In this document: in pieces, positions 39,101 to 47,041 of the stretch | How the letters are laid out: every line of letters starts with the position of its first letter | How positions within the stretch are numbered: the first letter of the stretch is position 1 | DNA from: a virus | Reading direction: 5' to 3' (one strand) | Length of the DNA: 64,000 nucleotides | Virus record (IMG/VR): IMGVR_UViG_3300009431_000980 | Span: 1-64,000 of that record | The notes under the pieces: model-generated | Seen by the model: only the letters and a program-made list of their open reading frames with translations | What the model was told of the DNA's origin: nothing | Databases searched by the model: none | Made by a program: the position numbers and the translations under genes

Positions 39101-42100
39101 AGTAGTGATTATATAAATACCCAAGTGGTATATCGTAAGCAGCAGATAATCTCTTTAGTGCTCCCTTCTCATTATCTTTGTGTTGGGGGATATGAGCTTT
39201 AATCCAAGCTAGTTTAGCTGACAGCTTATTTGCTCTCGGCGCATAATATACTGAACCATCATAAACTGGATAATCTAGCACAAAATCACTTATGTTGATT
39301 GATTCGACAATTTCTGACGTATCTGGTATGGATTTAACTACTATGTCCCCAGGTTCTATATGCTTAGCTCGTACCCACCCGAGTTCATAGTTCTTATAAA
39401 GTTTGTTTGTACATTTCACACAATCACTGTTTGTTAACCCAAATCTACACACTCGTCTAGACTTAGAGCTGTTGTGTCTATGACTACATACTTCAGTTTG
39501 CATCACCATCACTTTATGATTCCAGGTAAGTCTCAGCGGCTCTGAGTGTTTAGCAATACGGATGTTGGTGATATGCTCTTTTACATTTCTTCTATGTACC
39601 TCGGTAACCTTTGATAGTTCTCCTGACTTAGTATAAACATGTGAGCCTTCCCTGATTTTATCTATGGCTGTAATTCTATCGCCTATAATTAAGGTACCTG
39701 GAGTTAGACACGAAATATAGGGCCTGTCGTAATAGTGTTTCCTGGTTAGGTAGTCGGGGTCAATAAGGTCACCAAAGCTGAAGTCGACAAAGGGAAGGTC
39801 CTTAAAGGCCCACTGCTCAAGCTTGGAACCGTAAAGGGCCGGGGTGGCTTTATACTGAGCCTTCAACATGGGGTACCAGTTAGGAGAGTATGCTGTAATT
39901 CTTGAATTATGAAGATGGAGTCCAACTGTGCGGAAGGATTCACCCTCTGCGACTTCGATATCATATACATGGGTTCCTTCAGGACATGACCTGGATGAAA
40001 TCTTATGAACTTCCGTGAAGATGAAGTCTCCGCAAACCCAGGCTCCTTTACCAGGCAGGCTATCGTAGAATGTGCTTTCATGTACGCCCTCCATAAGCTG
40101 GAGTAGGGCACGGGCATTAGAGCTGCTCACAAGGATTTCGTAAGCATCAAAGCCATTATTGTCCACCTGGGACACAAATCCCACGACACCGAAATGCTCC
40201 AGTACCAACTGAACTTGATTAATCAGATCCTTACTGGCCAGGCGCATCTCCACTCTTGGTTTTATCAAATTGTGGTGTCCATCCCCATCAAATAGTCCCC
40301 TCAGAAACCCACGCAAGAAATCATCGTTCGCCTCAAACAACCTGGCCGGGATGTCCTTACTAGAAGCTCCGCGGTTGAACATTCTTCCCAGGATGCTGGC
40401 TATAGGTGTGGAGAAGCATTGAACAGCCCACTGATTTGTCCCTGCGGTTTGTGGGCCCGACACATGAGTAACTGTGTCCGAACCAAAGTATCTGCGCATG
40501 CACGACTCAACAAACTGGTGATACTCTATTTCGTTGGCGTGGAAAGCAAATGATATAGTGCCATTATCACACACACTCCCCTCGGCGGCGTAAAGACCAA
40601 GAAAGCGCCCCGTCTCATAGGAGAGTGGCAGATATTCTGCCAAGGAACCAAGATCCACATAATCAATGCAATCTCGAGGGCATCCATCTCTAAGTCTGTC
40701 CCGCACATCTACCATCTTCTGACGAACTTGTCTGGGCATCCTGCCAGACTGTGTAGCGATCGCCTCAATTCTACGTTGCTTCTCAGAATCCTTATGTGGT
40801 AGATCATCCAGGACCAGGTCAACGATTGCTCTGAGAGCCTCATTGCCAAAAGTGCCCAGTTTACTATTAACCCAGACGTGGCCACCAACGTATTTATAAT
40901 CATCACCAAGGAAGTCCACCCACCGGATAACATGTTCGGAGCTGCTATTGAACCTGCGCCGTGGTATTGCTAGTAAGTCATCACTGGTAATATCATCGGC
41001 CCGCTTCCAGCCGAGTTTGTAGGACTGCCAATACGGATGGCTGCATTTGTGACACTTCTGGTTACGCCTCGGGGAACAGGTCCCATTGGATACAACAGAG
41101 CATCTAAAAGGATCTTCTGCTACTAGTACAGGATGGTTGCCTGTAATTTCAACCTCGTCAGATCGGTTGTATCTTGAGATGATTGTGTAGAGTTGTTCAC
41201 TAGGAGTGGTGTATCGATCCTTGGTAGCTGTTACAAGAACGGGACCAGCCGGCCCAATAACACAGTCCCCAACCTTAATGGCCCTTATAGACGTGGTACC
41301 ACCGTCAGCAACTAAGACCTCGGTTCTCTCGGTGAGGCAACCCTCAATAGGAACAGAACCAAAAGGCCAGCCCGATCCTTTTCTAACGGCTTCTAGCTCC
41401 CTCCCGGAATATAAATCCTGTAGCTCCTTGAAGCTCTTAGTCATGTCAGAGACAAATGGGGCAGTGGGGGGTAAGAGGGAGAGGAAGGAGAGGGGGCCTT
41501 CCTTGAGGACCGGTTGGGTCCAGGCATTAAGAATACCGCCGGTAATTGCTCCTGGTACACCACCCATAGCGAAACCCATGGCTGCCCCTGGCAGAACTTG
41601 TGTACTCTTCGGCATAAGACCCTCAAGATACTTCATTGTATCCGTGATGCCTGTAATATCATATACGTAACCGGCGAATAACCTGGCCCTTACGGCCTGG
41701 TCAGCTAAGAAAACCGTAGTCCCCTCATCGAGGGCAGTGTTGTGTGCATACAAGAAACCAAATCCAGCGATGAACTTCTCCGCACCAGCCACGGAGATAT
41801 CATACACAAAGTCTGGCTGCTCCTCACATGCGGACATACTTGCTATTGCGGACGAGACCCTGTTACTTCGTATAGTTCTAGCATGGTTGGAGTTTGATAC
41901 ATCATACAAATCTGTGTGTAGATCCCTGATGGTAATCGCATAGGTTCGATAGTTACCATTAACAACGCGACCATCAATAATTTGTCCCTGTCTTGGCTCC
42001 CTGCTAGACAGCTTTACCTGGCAGCCCTCCATCCTGAGTAATAGATAAACTTGAGTGACGAGTTCGCGGGAAGTACTCCCAATACCGGCCGGTCTGATGG

Positions 42101-45100
42101 TGTCGCCGGTCTGCTTCTGATATCCATCCCCATCAATATATCCATCAATGAGTCCTCTCCTAAACCCTTCCGGGCCATTCAGTGCAAAGTCCGGGAGGCG
42201 TTTATTGGACGCGCCATGGCCCATCTTGAATACGTCATGGAAGAGCCAGTAGTATAGATACCCGTGGAGTATTATTTTCTTGTGAGAATGTGAAATCTTG
42301 GCATCTGGAAATACAGTCTTGAGTGCAGAGACGAGCCTTGATCTAATATGGCCTTTATATCTGTGGCCAAGACTACCATAATCCTTGGCGCTGAAGAGAA
42401 CGCCATACACACTACCATTAGACTTAGTTGCACACCCCTCAGCAGCAAACATACCCAACACATATCCAAACTCCCTAGTTAGCTCCCACCCAGACGGGAT
42501 CTTCACAGGAGATCTAAAGTGACGAATCTTAGTGAACTCTTTCTTTGGGCACTCCGTATAGGCTTCATAGGTGGTCCTATAAACAGCTTTATGATATGTT
42601 ACCCTGTCCCGTAGCCACCTCACATAGTTGCTACCCCAAATATCCTCTGCATCCGCGCGGAGTTTGTAGTTGCCACGATTTAAGGACGGGTCCTCAACAG
42701 CCACGTACAGCTTCTCTGGCAACGACGTTACAAGATCACTGATGTCAACTCTTGATATACCTGCCCCTGATGGGTATTGCGACTCTAACGCGACAATATG
42801 CTTCCCAACTTCTGGCGCTTGAAGTTGTAGGTTGCTCTCCGATCCCGTGAATAGAGAGTGGTTATCCGTGACAAATAGATCGGCACCGGATTCTAACTCA
42901 ACCCTCACTAATGTGGTCTCACGCTTATGTCTAATGCCCTGGGTAATGTCATACCAGCCGATTTTGCCGCCATGGTTGGTCCAGGCTTCAAATTGATTAT
43001 TATCGGCTCTACCATCTTCAACAAACTCACCAATTTTGACAAGGCTCACTAGTCCAGTCCGTTTATGTCTAACAGCGACTAATTCGTCATGGGCCAAGGA
43101 ACCAGCAAATATGGGGGTGGTATCAGTAACAGTGTCTACCGTCTGGTAAGCGGCTGCAACACCACCCATGAGAGCGAATCTCTTGGTCCAGAGTCCGGCT
43201 ATACTATCCTTCCCCATGAACTTCGGGAAACGTCCTCGATCCCAGCCCAGGCCAACCAGGTCCATAGTACGTCCGAAGGTATCATAACCCCATGAAAAGA
43301 CATTCTTGGCCCATCCCATCGGGCCCCCTTCGAAGAGCAGGTAAGGGCTCTCCCCAAATACATCAGACATCATCTCCAGGGCATGTCTCTGAGAGTCAAC
43401 CATCATTGTGGTTTTGAACTTGCCCGTCATACGCCGGTAGGAATCCCACAGCTCTGGATCTTCCATCTTAGCCTTCCTGAGGAAGTCAAATAACGATTCA
43501 ACGTCCTTATACTCCTTAGCCATGAGGCCCCGTTCGCCTACTGCCTGAAAGAGTTTATCAATACCACGCCCCGTTATCTGACTCTTTCCACTCAGGCTGC
43601 CTAGGTTGCGTACTTCGTGCTCCCATCTTATCCCTTGCATTCCCATCTTAACCTTCAGCAGGTCCTTGGTGGTTATAGCATTTGTCTTGGCCAGATCATC
43701 AAATGCCACGAGGATATCATCTACAATATTTTTAACCGTATCACCGGCGTGGGGAGTATCTAGTTGCCTGGCCGCCCCCAGGGTATCCGCCTCACGTAGT
43801 ATAGCTCTTTCGGCCAGGAACCTTTTGGCTTTTACAGTTGCTGTCTCTCCAACCCCTCCCTCTGAGACATACTTATGAAAACCGCCCATCTCAGGCATCC
43901 TATCTGTCAACTCATCTATGATCTGCTTAAGATTTCTCCCGAGTCTACTATCAGCGGATGCAGTCTCATCAATTTTAAGTATCTCCCTCACAAGACGCAG
44001 AGGTTCTGGTAAGCCGTCCTCCACAATCTTCTCATCAATGATATCCTTAATCTTGAATTCTGTCTTAACGCCCCATAGTTTTATGGTATCTCCCTCATAA
44101 GCTTTACGTAATATACGACTCAGTATATCATCCCTTGTGAGCAGCTTACTTGCTTCTGTGCGCGCCTTCCTGTAGGCGGCGTCCAAATACTGAATCTGAT
44201 AGCTTGCCTTCTGCCCGCCGGAGGCGGCAAGGTCCTTCATCTTGTAGATACCGCTGGCTACCCTGGCAGGAAGACCCTCCGGATGAAATATAGTCCACAC
44301 CCTTGAATCACCGCGCATATGGTGTAGAGCAAGTTCCCACACAGATGGATAAAACTTTCCTCCCCCAAACAAGTCAAACTTGTTATGCAGCCACTTTCTA
44401 ATTGTTGGGGTTATACCCCCACCCTTAAATCTTTCATTAAGTGCATTCTTATCAAGCGGAGGCCACATACTCTCCCGCATAGCATAGACACTCATCATCT
44501 TCGTGCTATCGGTACTGGAGACAAGACTCATATTCCTTGCCACCACTTCCAGCCCAGTTCCACCACTTGCATCACCACCATATACATCAGCCCAGACTGT
44601 GTAGCCGCTCTTCCTATCCTTTATTGCTAGTACCTGAGTAAATTGCTTTGCGCTTGGGTCTGTTGGGGTAGGATATACCTCTACACCATACAACCGTTGA
44701 ATAGCCTTGGTCGGTACACGTCCATGCTCCAGGCGAACTATACTGGGCATACCGTAACTAGCTACAGCACGTCCGCCAAAGATGCTAACCAGATCAATCT
44801 TACCGAGGGGTGTGTTAAAGGTGAGGCGCTTAGAGGCATAGTGTAGGGACCTGCCAATTATGTCCTTAAAGGTAAAACCGGAGAGGTTACGAACTTCCTT
44901 AGTCACGGGATCGAAGAAGAGTCTGGAATCTACAATGAGGTCGTCAAAGGAACGTTTCCCACCCTCAGAATATCCACCCTTGACTAATTTTCTAACCTGG
45001 TTTCCCGCATCACCAAATTCCCTAGCCGATTGAATTCCCTTGTAAATTACTCTGAAGATGCGTTTCCACTCCTCGGATTGCCCAATCCCCTTGAGATGGC

Positions 45101-46298
45101 GCATCCGAAGGCTCTCCAACCCCGATAACCTGGCCACCAGAGGCATCTTGCGCTCAAACAGATGCCTGGACATTTCCCTCATACCTCCATACTCAACGCC
45201 AAACCCTTTCTTGAATATGTGTATAGGAGATGACTTTGCAGCATCAGGATCAAATAAGCGAGTTAACTCTGCCCCAGTCCTGGTATAGTCAGTGGATAAG
45301 GCCCGCTTCAGGTCACTCTTAGCCTTAGCCTTGAAGCGTCTATAATCCTTAAAGAGACGGCGTGTGTTCTCGGTTATATACTCATTAGCAGTAGCCCCTG
45401 TGCGCCGATACCCACTGATAGTTTTATAACTACGCTCGGCAAATCTCTTAGTCTGGTTATTGGCATCTGTCTTACCTCCCACAAAATGACTGAAGGCACG
45501 TACCGAAGCGAGTGTGCTGGTAATGAGATTTACGACTGGGGAATCTAGATTGTCTTTGGCGTAACGGCGGGCGTTGGTAATTATCTCCGGAAGGCTTCGG
45601 AGGGGTTGACTCTTAAAAACAGCATTTGATGTAGCCCTTTTAGCCGCACCAACCAGGCCGAAGCCCAGGCGAGCACCCAGGTCTATTGTCAGGAATCCTG
45701 GAAGCCACCTGGCAAAGTTGACAGCGTGTCCCGGTATATTCCACCAGGCAGGGCCTTGATGAGCATCCCTCTGGTGTGCACCCCAACCCAAACGTCCGAG
45801 CATCTGCTCCCCAACATAGAAGGTAGGGGCCACAAAAGCCATTTCCCGCCCGTAGTGAGCAGCAAGGCCCCGTCCAAGTTCTATTCTCTGACCCCTGGGG
45901 AAACTACGGTAGGTTCCAACCTTCTGTAGTATACTCTTATTCTTAGTTGAGGTCCTAAAGGATTTGATTATAGGAGATTCCTCAGCCGCATAACGTATGT
46001 CCGCTAATGCTTTACCACCAGGCATACCTGCCTTGGAGGCAAAATGGGAGAAGCTACCTCCCTTGTCCTGTGCGTAAATAGCTGCTGTCTTATAGCGCTT
46101 AAGAACCTCTGTGGCTGGTTTCTTTATACCAGCCAGCCGTTTCAAGGCAGCTGCTTTACCGGCCGTAAATCCGAATCTGGCCAGGGTGAGGCCTATACCC
46201 CAGCCTACAAGGGCAAGGCCTAAACCAGCAAGCTGTTTCAGCGCCCCACCACCTTCCTGTGGCTGTAGTTCTTCGAATGTCTCTCTCTGATCCGGCAT
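33120..46298 (-). CDS. giant virion protein precursor with five inteins and a PD-(D/E)XK nuclease domain (4392 aa, about 2210 aa mature)
   Basis: One frame encodes six extein blocks (residues 1-1066, 1521-1653, 2132-2196, 2667-2783, 3243-3325, 3647-4392) interrupted by five inteins. The extein has an N-terminal hydrophobic segment (about 19-40) and Gly/Ala-rich hydrophobic stretches (AAMGFAMGGVPGAITGG; LPGAILAGTFGAVYGS) of the kind found in tape-measure or ejection proteins. The last block carries a RecB/Cas4-type nuclease signature: His3711 (GTAIHKM), Asp3743 (YVDGVMG), Glu3756-x-Lys3758 (LEIKS) and Gln3778-x3-Tyr3782. It follows the chaperone-position genes, so it occupies the tape-measure place, but a simple ruler would not need a nuclease. 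Mature size assumes that all five inteins splice. Confidence 0.8.
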   Translation of the reverse strand: MPDQRETFEELQPQEGGGALKQLAGLGLALVGWGIGLTLARFGFTAGKAAALKRLAGIKKPATEVLKRYKTAAIYAQDKGGSFSHFASKAGMPGGKALADIRYAAEESPIIKSFRTSTKNKSILQKVGTYRSFPRGQRIELGRGLAAHYGREMAFVAPTFYVGEQMLGRLGWGAHQRDAHQGPAWWNIPGHAVNFARWLPGFLTIDLGARLGFGLVGAAKRATSNAVFKSQPLRSLPEIITNARRYAKDNLDSPVVNLITSTLASVRAFSHFVGGKTDANNQTKRFAERSYKTISGYRRTGATANEYITENTRRLFKDYRRFKAKAKSDLKRALSTDYTRTGAELTRLFDPDAAKSSPIHIFKKGFGVEYGGMREMSRHLFERKMPLVARLSGLESLRMRHLKGIGQSEEWKRIFRVIYKGIQSAREFGDAGNQVRKLVKGGYSEGGKRSFDDLIVDSRLFFDPVTKEVRNLSGFTFKDIIGRSLHYASKRLTFNTPLGKIDLVSIFGGRAVASYGMPSIVRLEHGRVPTKAIQRLYGVEVYPTPTDPSAKQFTQVLAIKDRKSGYTVWADVYGGDASGGTGLEVVARNMSLVSSTDSTKMMSVYAMRESMWPPLDKNALNERFKGGGITPTIRKWLHNKFDLFGGGKFYPSVWELALHHMRGDSRVWTIFHPEGLPARVASGIYKMKDLAASGGQKASYQIQYLDAAYRKARTEASKLLTRDDILSRILRKAYEGDTIKLWGVKTEFKIKDIIDEKIVEDGLPEPLRLVREILKIDETASADSRLGRNLKQIIDELTDRMPEMGGFHKYVSEGGVGETATVKAKRFLAERAILREADTLGAARQLDTPHAGDTVKNIVDDILVAFDDLAKTNAITTKDLLKVKMGMQGIRWEHEVRNLGSLSGKSQITGRGIDKLFQAVGERGLMAKEYKDVESLFDFLRKAKMEDPELWDSYRRMTGKFKTTMMVDSQRHALEMMSDVFGESPYLLFEGGPMGWAKNVFSWGYDTFGRTMDLVGLGWDRGRFPKFMGKDSIAGLWTKRFALMGGVAAAYQTVDTVTDTTPIFAGSLAHDELVAVRHKRTGLVSLVKIGEFVEDGRADNNQFEAWTNHGGKIGWYDITQGIRHKRETTLVRVELESGADLFVTDNHSLFTGSESNLQLQAPEVGKHIVALESQYPSGAGISRVDISDLVTSLPEKLYVAVEDPSLNRGNYKLRADAEDIWGSNYVRWLRDRVTYHKAVYRTTYEAYTECPKKEFTKIRHFRSPVKIPSGWELTREFGYVLGMFAAEGCATKSNGSVYGVLFSAKDYGSLGHRYKGHIRSRLVSALKTVFPDAKISHSHKKIILHGYLYYWLFHDVFKMGHGASNKRLPDFALNGPEGFRRGLIDGYIDGDGYQKQTGDTIRPAGIGSTSRELVTQVYLLLRMEGCQVKLSSREPRQGQIIDGRVVNGNYRTYAITIRDLHTDLYDVSNSNHARTIRSNRVSSAIASMSACEEQPDFVYDISVAGAEKFIAGFGFLYAHNTALDEGTTVFLADQAVRARLFAGYVYDITGITDTMKYLEGLMPKSTQVLPGAAMGFAMGGVPGAITGGILNAWTQPVLKEGPLSFLSLLPPTAPFVSDMTKSFKELQDLYSGRELEAVRKGSGWPFGSVPIEGCLTERTEVLVADGGTTSIRAIKVGDCVIGPAGPVLVTATKDRYTTPSEQLYTIISRYNRSDEVEITGNHPVLVAEDPFRCSVVSNGTCSPRRNQKCHKCSHPYWQSYKLGWKRADDITSDDLLAIPRRRFNSSSEHVIRWVDFLGDDYKYVGGHVWVNSKLGTFGNEALRAIVDLVLDDLPHKDSEKQRRIEAIATQSGRMPRQVRQKMVDVRDRLRDGCPRDCIDYVDLGSLAEYLPLSYETGRFLGLYAAEGSVCDNGTISFAFHANEIEYHQFVESCMRRYFGSDTVTHVSGPQTAGTNQWAVQCFSTPIASILGRMFNRGASSKDIPARLFEANDDFLRGFLRGLFDGDGHHNLIKPRVEMRLASKDLINQVQLVLEHFGVVGFVSQVDNNGFDAYEILVSSSNARALLQLMEGVHESTFYDSLPGKGAWVCGDFIFTEVHKISSRSCPEGTHVYDIEVAEGESFRTVGLHLHNSRITAYSPNWYPMLKAQYKATPALYGSKLEQWAFKDLPFVDFSFGDLIDPDYLTRKHYYDRPYISCLTPGTLIIGDRITAIDKIREGSHVYTKSGELSKVTEVHRRNVKEHITNIRIAKHSEPLRLTWNHKVMVMQTEVCSHRHNSSKSRRVCRFGLTNSDCVKCTNKLYKNYELGWVRAKHIEPGDIVVKSIPDTSEIVESINISDFVLDYPVYDGSVYYAPRANKLSAKLAWIKAHIPQHKDNEKGALKRLSAAYDIPLGYLYNHYYTCNTNQWERWTIPDALPLDKNLFTILGYYLAEGSLTTKGVSFVFHEKELNTYVKELINAASNLGFKSSSWRYKEGSKAIELTIYSVILRKMVDSLCGRAEQKHIHSLLMKAPRESRIAFVRSYINGDGCYTAVDRGIWTVTYTSVVPSISYQIQQMLSTLGVFAGIHKSECPPYKIKINDKVNGISSGVYYIGTINGVECRKLLDLFEMDHPQTNPPAPNRWGWMDNKFIYLAVRNVDREYYEGPVYDITVDGEHNYQTSSAIVHNSDIPFLEVPLVGPALAATAGQAFRAIHPMTLDHPMHKEEVQRALQEGVAYSWRGEEEPGFGPRYTGSVYTDESYSQGRIMGTLEGRSPTIRSNMDVRQIISEQIYRGWIEPAGLAGFCLPEGSEVITYGGLYKKVEDINLGDKLITHRGHPGKVTRVYKRFVDEDIIELSVSHYADVPVQLTGEHPVLVAKTKPCLKTHDKQHCLPLHGSSRCYCCPREFNTNLEWVVAKDIKEGDFVVQPSSIGLPHSGLLDLGKMDEVVNYKRVNNNSRCSRDRDHKYFVIEHDNIRWWNGSKKRFPRYLELTKDLGFFFGVYLAEGSLDPSPNKVNKHNRGPERIQFALHKDETDAIGRRLIRIAREYFNIDPSKCHITPNHGNGIRLRLQSHAQLAITMHLLLGSKENKYLHPSLSNGPTKFIIGLLEGLLIGDGCAFNNENLTTITPTISLTTTAYGIVQAVRYAMTRIGLHPPVTTRDDSIVGRKTIINSHVAIHKLPSYRLRLSGYTAVKLNQLIHLYSGDGDFNYKPIRKKAPEVFTLYDYTYLKVKKVVSKRYKGRVYDFEIGGDHSFMTTACIVHNCTSALLWDSDEPFVDEPVFAPASEMDSMGRAYWDMNIGDPFLIGEGIRRMIPRPRTSYEKVDDLLRNDMPGWLPENFRRGDPFCISPDTMVEVYDGLIRADGVKEGDLIRTIRGRYFPINKIAVREVDEPVYKIKLAGVEYITTATAEHPFRIHPGKWALAEDLRPGMYVAYPRLKIDFPTELEILGRRFQLSGPLAYILGNVLKYGRVGDLSLAVTGVPEGDSFARTVQNILGIKLSKQGHSRSKILLSLFKDLNLRLPPMFYGGPLNIFASFLKPFTDEPLPGRRFITLTLPNMSLAYQVWNCLIQHDVIGQIDGCQITIPRWMLVGFNKNAVLIDYLCGDREILRYGDISTIPYKKHERGNDDHLYIRVDEVEEIHYKGPVYGFEVDRDNTFCVAGCISHNTRIPRGEALLPGPGYESMFNMVLDFPTGASRLGYSAYEQALHMIGLKDPLSEDEEEIMSEGTAIHKMVQAQLTKEGVLKKVEAYVTDPYNRVSSYVDGVMGSAYGDIPLEIKSISSKGFQQLTRPKHKHNIQLNAYLHMMKAREGKILYVNRTDPSQTKEFKVRYDPRLWAQTLAELETAREYASQFLGEGYGSSTNGYSYVDRMQVLMNAAPFSTEYREVAQIVGQQSELGLLSDEQENHLKRMRRYHQNMMRRHELYPHRFKWNQILDPDPQYQQLNSNELIKAAAEYPLPARVAGSIWEYMTHLRSPLHSKLIGQYSPEEQYERTVLYGSTHKNWANPISDFAEPYMRGLKSVTDPVQGALSFGLGGSLFGGLPGAILAGTFGAVYGSAHGIYRAATDSRYVPERFEEMQEMEEYFDRLKYYRSHTLYKATGDRRFLDEMGRTAVGWSAKTRGGRMTRQRREDDTKRSPYANYARQPTIYDITGNSSIYTRMMNWMGGVLPPEGMTQSSRWANQSYSTAGGTNRGHMSPWSGQDTERDLGFSANEENLLDYSGAYAAMPYWDRPFFNAFLTTPYEKREDILGTVDRTLASMLQAAWGHGEPDIEGIGNYFEDHYQPPAGHPIMLPGAEFEDYKYETIDQAGLAAHDFGLGWRDQLRRIQSSPIDIKPVNINAEGPSKKGLSLDAGQIKQSMHQILARLGYQSTPVKVSTTESLTDSVSLRVNIKRDSTNQIINLHTESMRYGG
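35361..36323 (-). mobile_element. intein 5 (321 aa) with degenerate endonuclease
   Basis: Residues 3326-3646. Starts CISPDTMVEVYDG and ends CISHN before extein Thr. Block B is TAEH and block F is PVYGFEV, so splicing looks intact. It is about 140 residues shorter than the others, lacks the Cys insert, and its endonuclease motifs are worn: LAYILGNVLKYGRV lacks the acidic residue and the second has become LIDYLCGDRE. It probably splices but no longer homes. Confidence 0.85.
36573..37949 (-). mobile_element. intein 4 (459 aa) with LAGLIDADG endonuclease and Cys-cluster insert
   Basis: Residues 2784-3242. Starts CLPEGSEVITYGG and ends CIVHN before extein Cys, the canonical Cys1/Cys+1 arrangement. 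Block B is TGEH; endonuclease motifs are FFFGVYLAEGS and LLEGLLIGDGC; block F is RVYDFEIGGDHSF. A Cys-rich insert ending CYCC follows block B, then LEWVVAKDI. In the second endonuclease motif, isoleucine occupies the place before GDG where many relatives have D or N. Confidence 0.88.
38301..39710 (-). mobile_element. intein 3 (470 aa) with LAGLIDADG endonuclease and Cys-cluster insert
   Basis: Residues 2197-2666. Starts CLTPGTLIIGD and ends SAIVHN before extein Ser. Block B is TWNH; endonuclease motifs are FTILGYYLAEGS and FVRSYINGDGC; block F is PVYDITVDGEHNY. A Cys cluster (C, C, then C-x2-C) again follows block B and leads into LGWVRAKHI, as in intein 2. The N-extein segment between inteins 2 and 3 is only 65 residues. 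Confidence 0.88.
39906..41339 (-). mobile_element. intein 2 (478 aa) with LAGLIDADG endonuclease and Cys-cluster insert
   Basis: Residues 1654-2131. Starts CLTERTEVLV and ends LHLHN before extein Ser. Block B is TGNH; endonuclease motifs are RFLGLYAAEGS and FLRGLFDGDGH; block F is HVYDIEV. Immediately after block B there is a four-cysteine cluster (C-x8-C-x7-C-x2-C) that looks like a zinc ribbon, followed by LGWKRADDI, which rejoins the normal splicing fold. All splicing residues are present, so it should be active. Confidence 0.88.
41739..43100 (-). mobile_element. intein 1 (454 aa) with LAGLIDADG endonuclease
   Basis: Residues 1067-1520 of the precursor. It begins with Ser (SLAHDELV) rather than Cys and ends YAHN before an extein Thr, a Ser1/Thr+1 pairing. 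Splicing block B is TDNH. The two endonuclease motifs are FGYVLGMFAAEG and LIDGYIDGDGY, both with acidic residues kept, so homing activity is plausible. Block F is FVYDISV. It lacks the Cys cluster of inteins 2-4. The extein site is FAG|T. Confidence 0.85.
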
Positions 46299-46302
46299 TA
46301 GA

Positions 46303-46902
46303 TTATTTCTTCTTACGCTGCTTTGATATCTCCTCTCTTAGGGCACGCGTTGACTCCGCTATTTGCTTACCCTTATTTTGTGCTGCCATCTCTCCAGTCT
46401 TTGTTAGAGGCATAGCCTTAAGACCACTGGAATCCTTAAAGATGGGTTGCTTAGTGATTTGCTCTACGAGGGCACCAAGTTTAATAAGTCTCTCAGCCGG
46501 CTCATTAAGTAGGGATATAATATCAGAGCCTGGATATATACTGCCGATGGCAAGGGCCAGACCTATGAGGAAATTGTCTTCCACTACCTTTGCGGCCCAC
46601 TCCCTAGCCTCTATCACGCTAGGCCCTATGGTCTCTTCAGTAAAGATGGAGGCTTCAAGTATAAGGGAGGACATAGTTGTTGTTGTACCAGCCAGTTTGA
46701 ATTGTGAAACATCGGATCCTAACAGGCCCATCGAACATATAACACTATCCCAGTCGACACTGGGATTGTGGTCCATCAATTCCTTGAGGGCTGTAAACTC
46801 CCACGCCGTAAGACTGCGATAGTAGCAGGTAATACCCTCCAGAACAATCTGATGGATGGTGCCCCAACGTTGCTTCCAACTGGTTATTTCCTTATAAGAC
46901 AT
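46303..46902 (-). CDS. putative tail assembly chaperone (199 aa)
   Basis: Sits four bases upstream of the giant protein start, in the second chaperone position between tube and tape measure. Mostly helical, with W-rich N-terminus (SWKQRWG), an EFTALKELMDHNP segment, and a very basic C-terminus (REEISKQRKKK). This is compatible with tape-measure chaperones, which bind that protein during tail assembly. The start ATG has an in-frame stop just upstream and GGAG 12 bases before it. Unlike lambda G/GT, there is no overlap with the preceding gene, so frameshifted expression is not suggested. Assignment is by position. Confidence 0.55.
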   Translation of the reverse strand: MSYKEITSWKQRWGTIHQIVLEGITCYYRSLTAWEFTALKELMDHNPSVDWDSVICSMGLLGSDVSQFKLAGTTTTMSSLILEASIFTEETIGPSVIEAREWAAKVVEDNFLIGLALAIGSIYPGSDIISLLNEPAERLIKLGALVEQITKQPIFKDSSGLKAMPLTKTGEMAAQNKGKQIAESTRALREEISKQRKKK

Positions 46903-47041
46903 GTGTAAGTATTACTCCATTAAAGGCGTACCTCACCACCTCCTATGAGTCATTCTATTTCGAGGTGTCTGCTCACAGATTAGTGATGGCATGAAACCAT
47001 CCTACAGGCCAAAACAGCGGCCCGTTATGGGTGTGGGGAGG
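46903..47041. other. 139-base gap between the two chaperone-position genes
   Basis: No frame of note. On the minus strand an AGGAGGTGGTGAGG run lies about 40 bases before the 199-aa gene, followed by a two-codon frame (ATG GAG TAA). This may be a translation-control leader; nothing else is seen. Confidence 0.35.

Noticed and set aside
46259-46822. 187-codon plus-strand frame
   Set aside because: It is antisense to the 199-aa chaperone-position gene, which has correct spacing to its neighbours; the plus-strand product has no domain.
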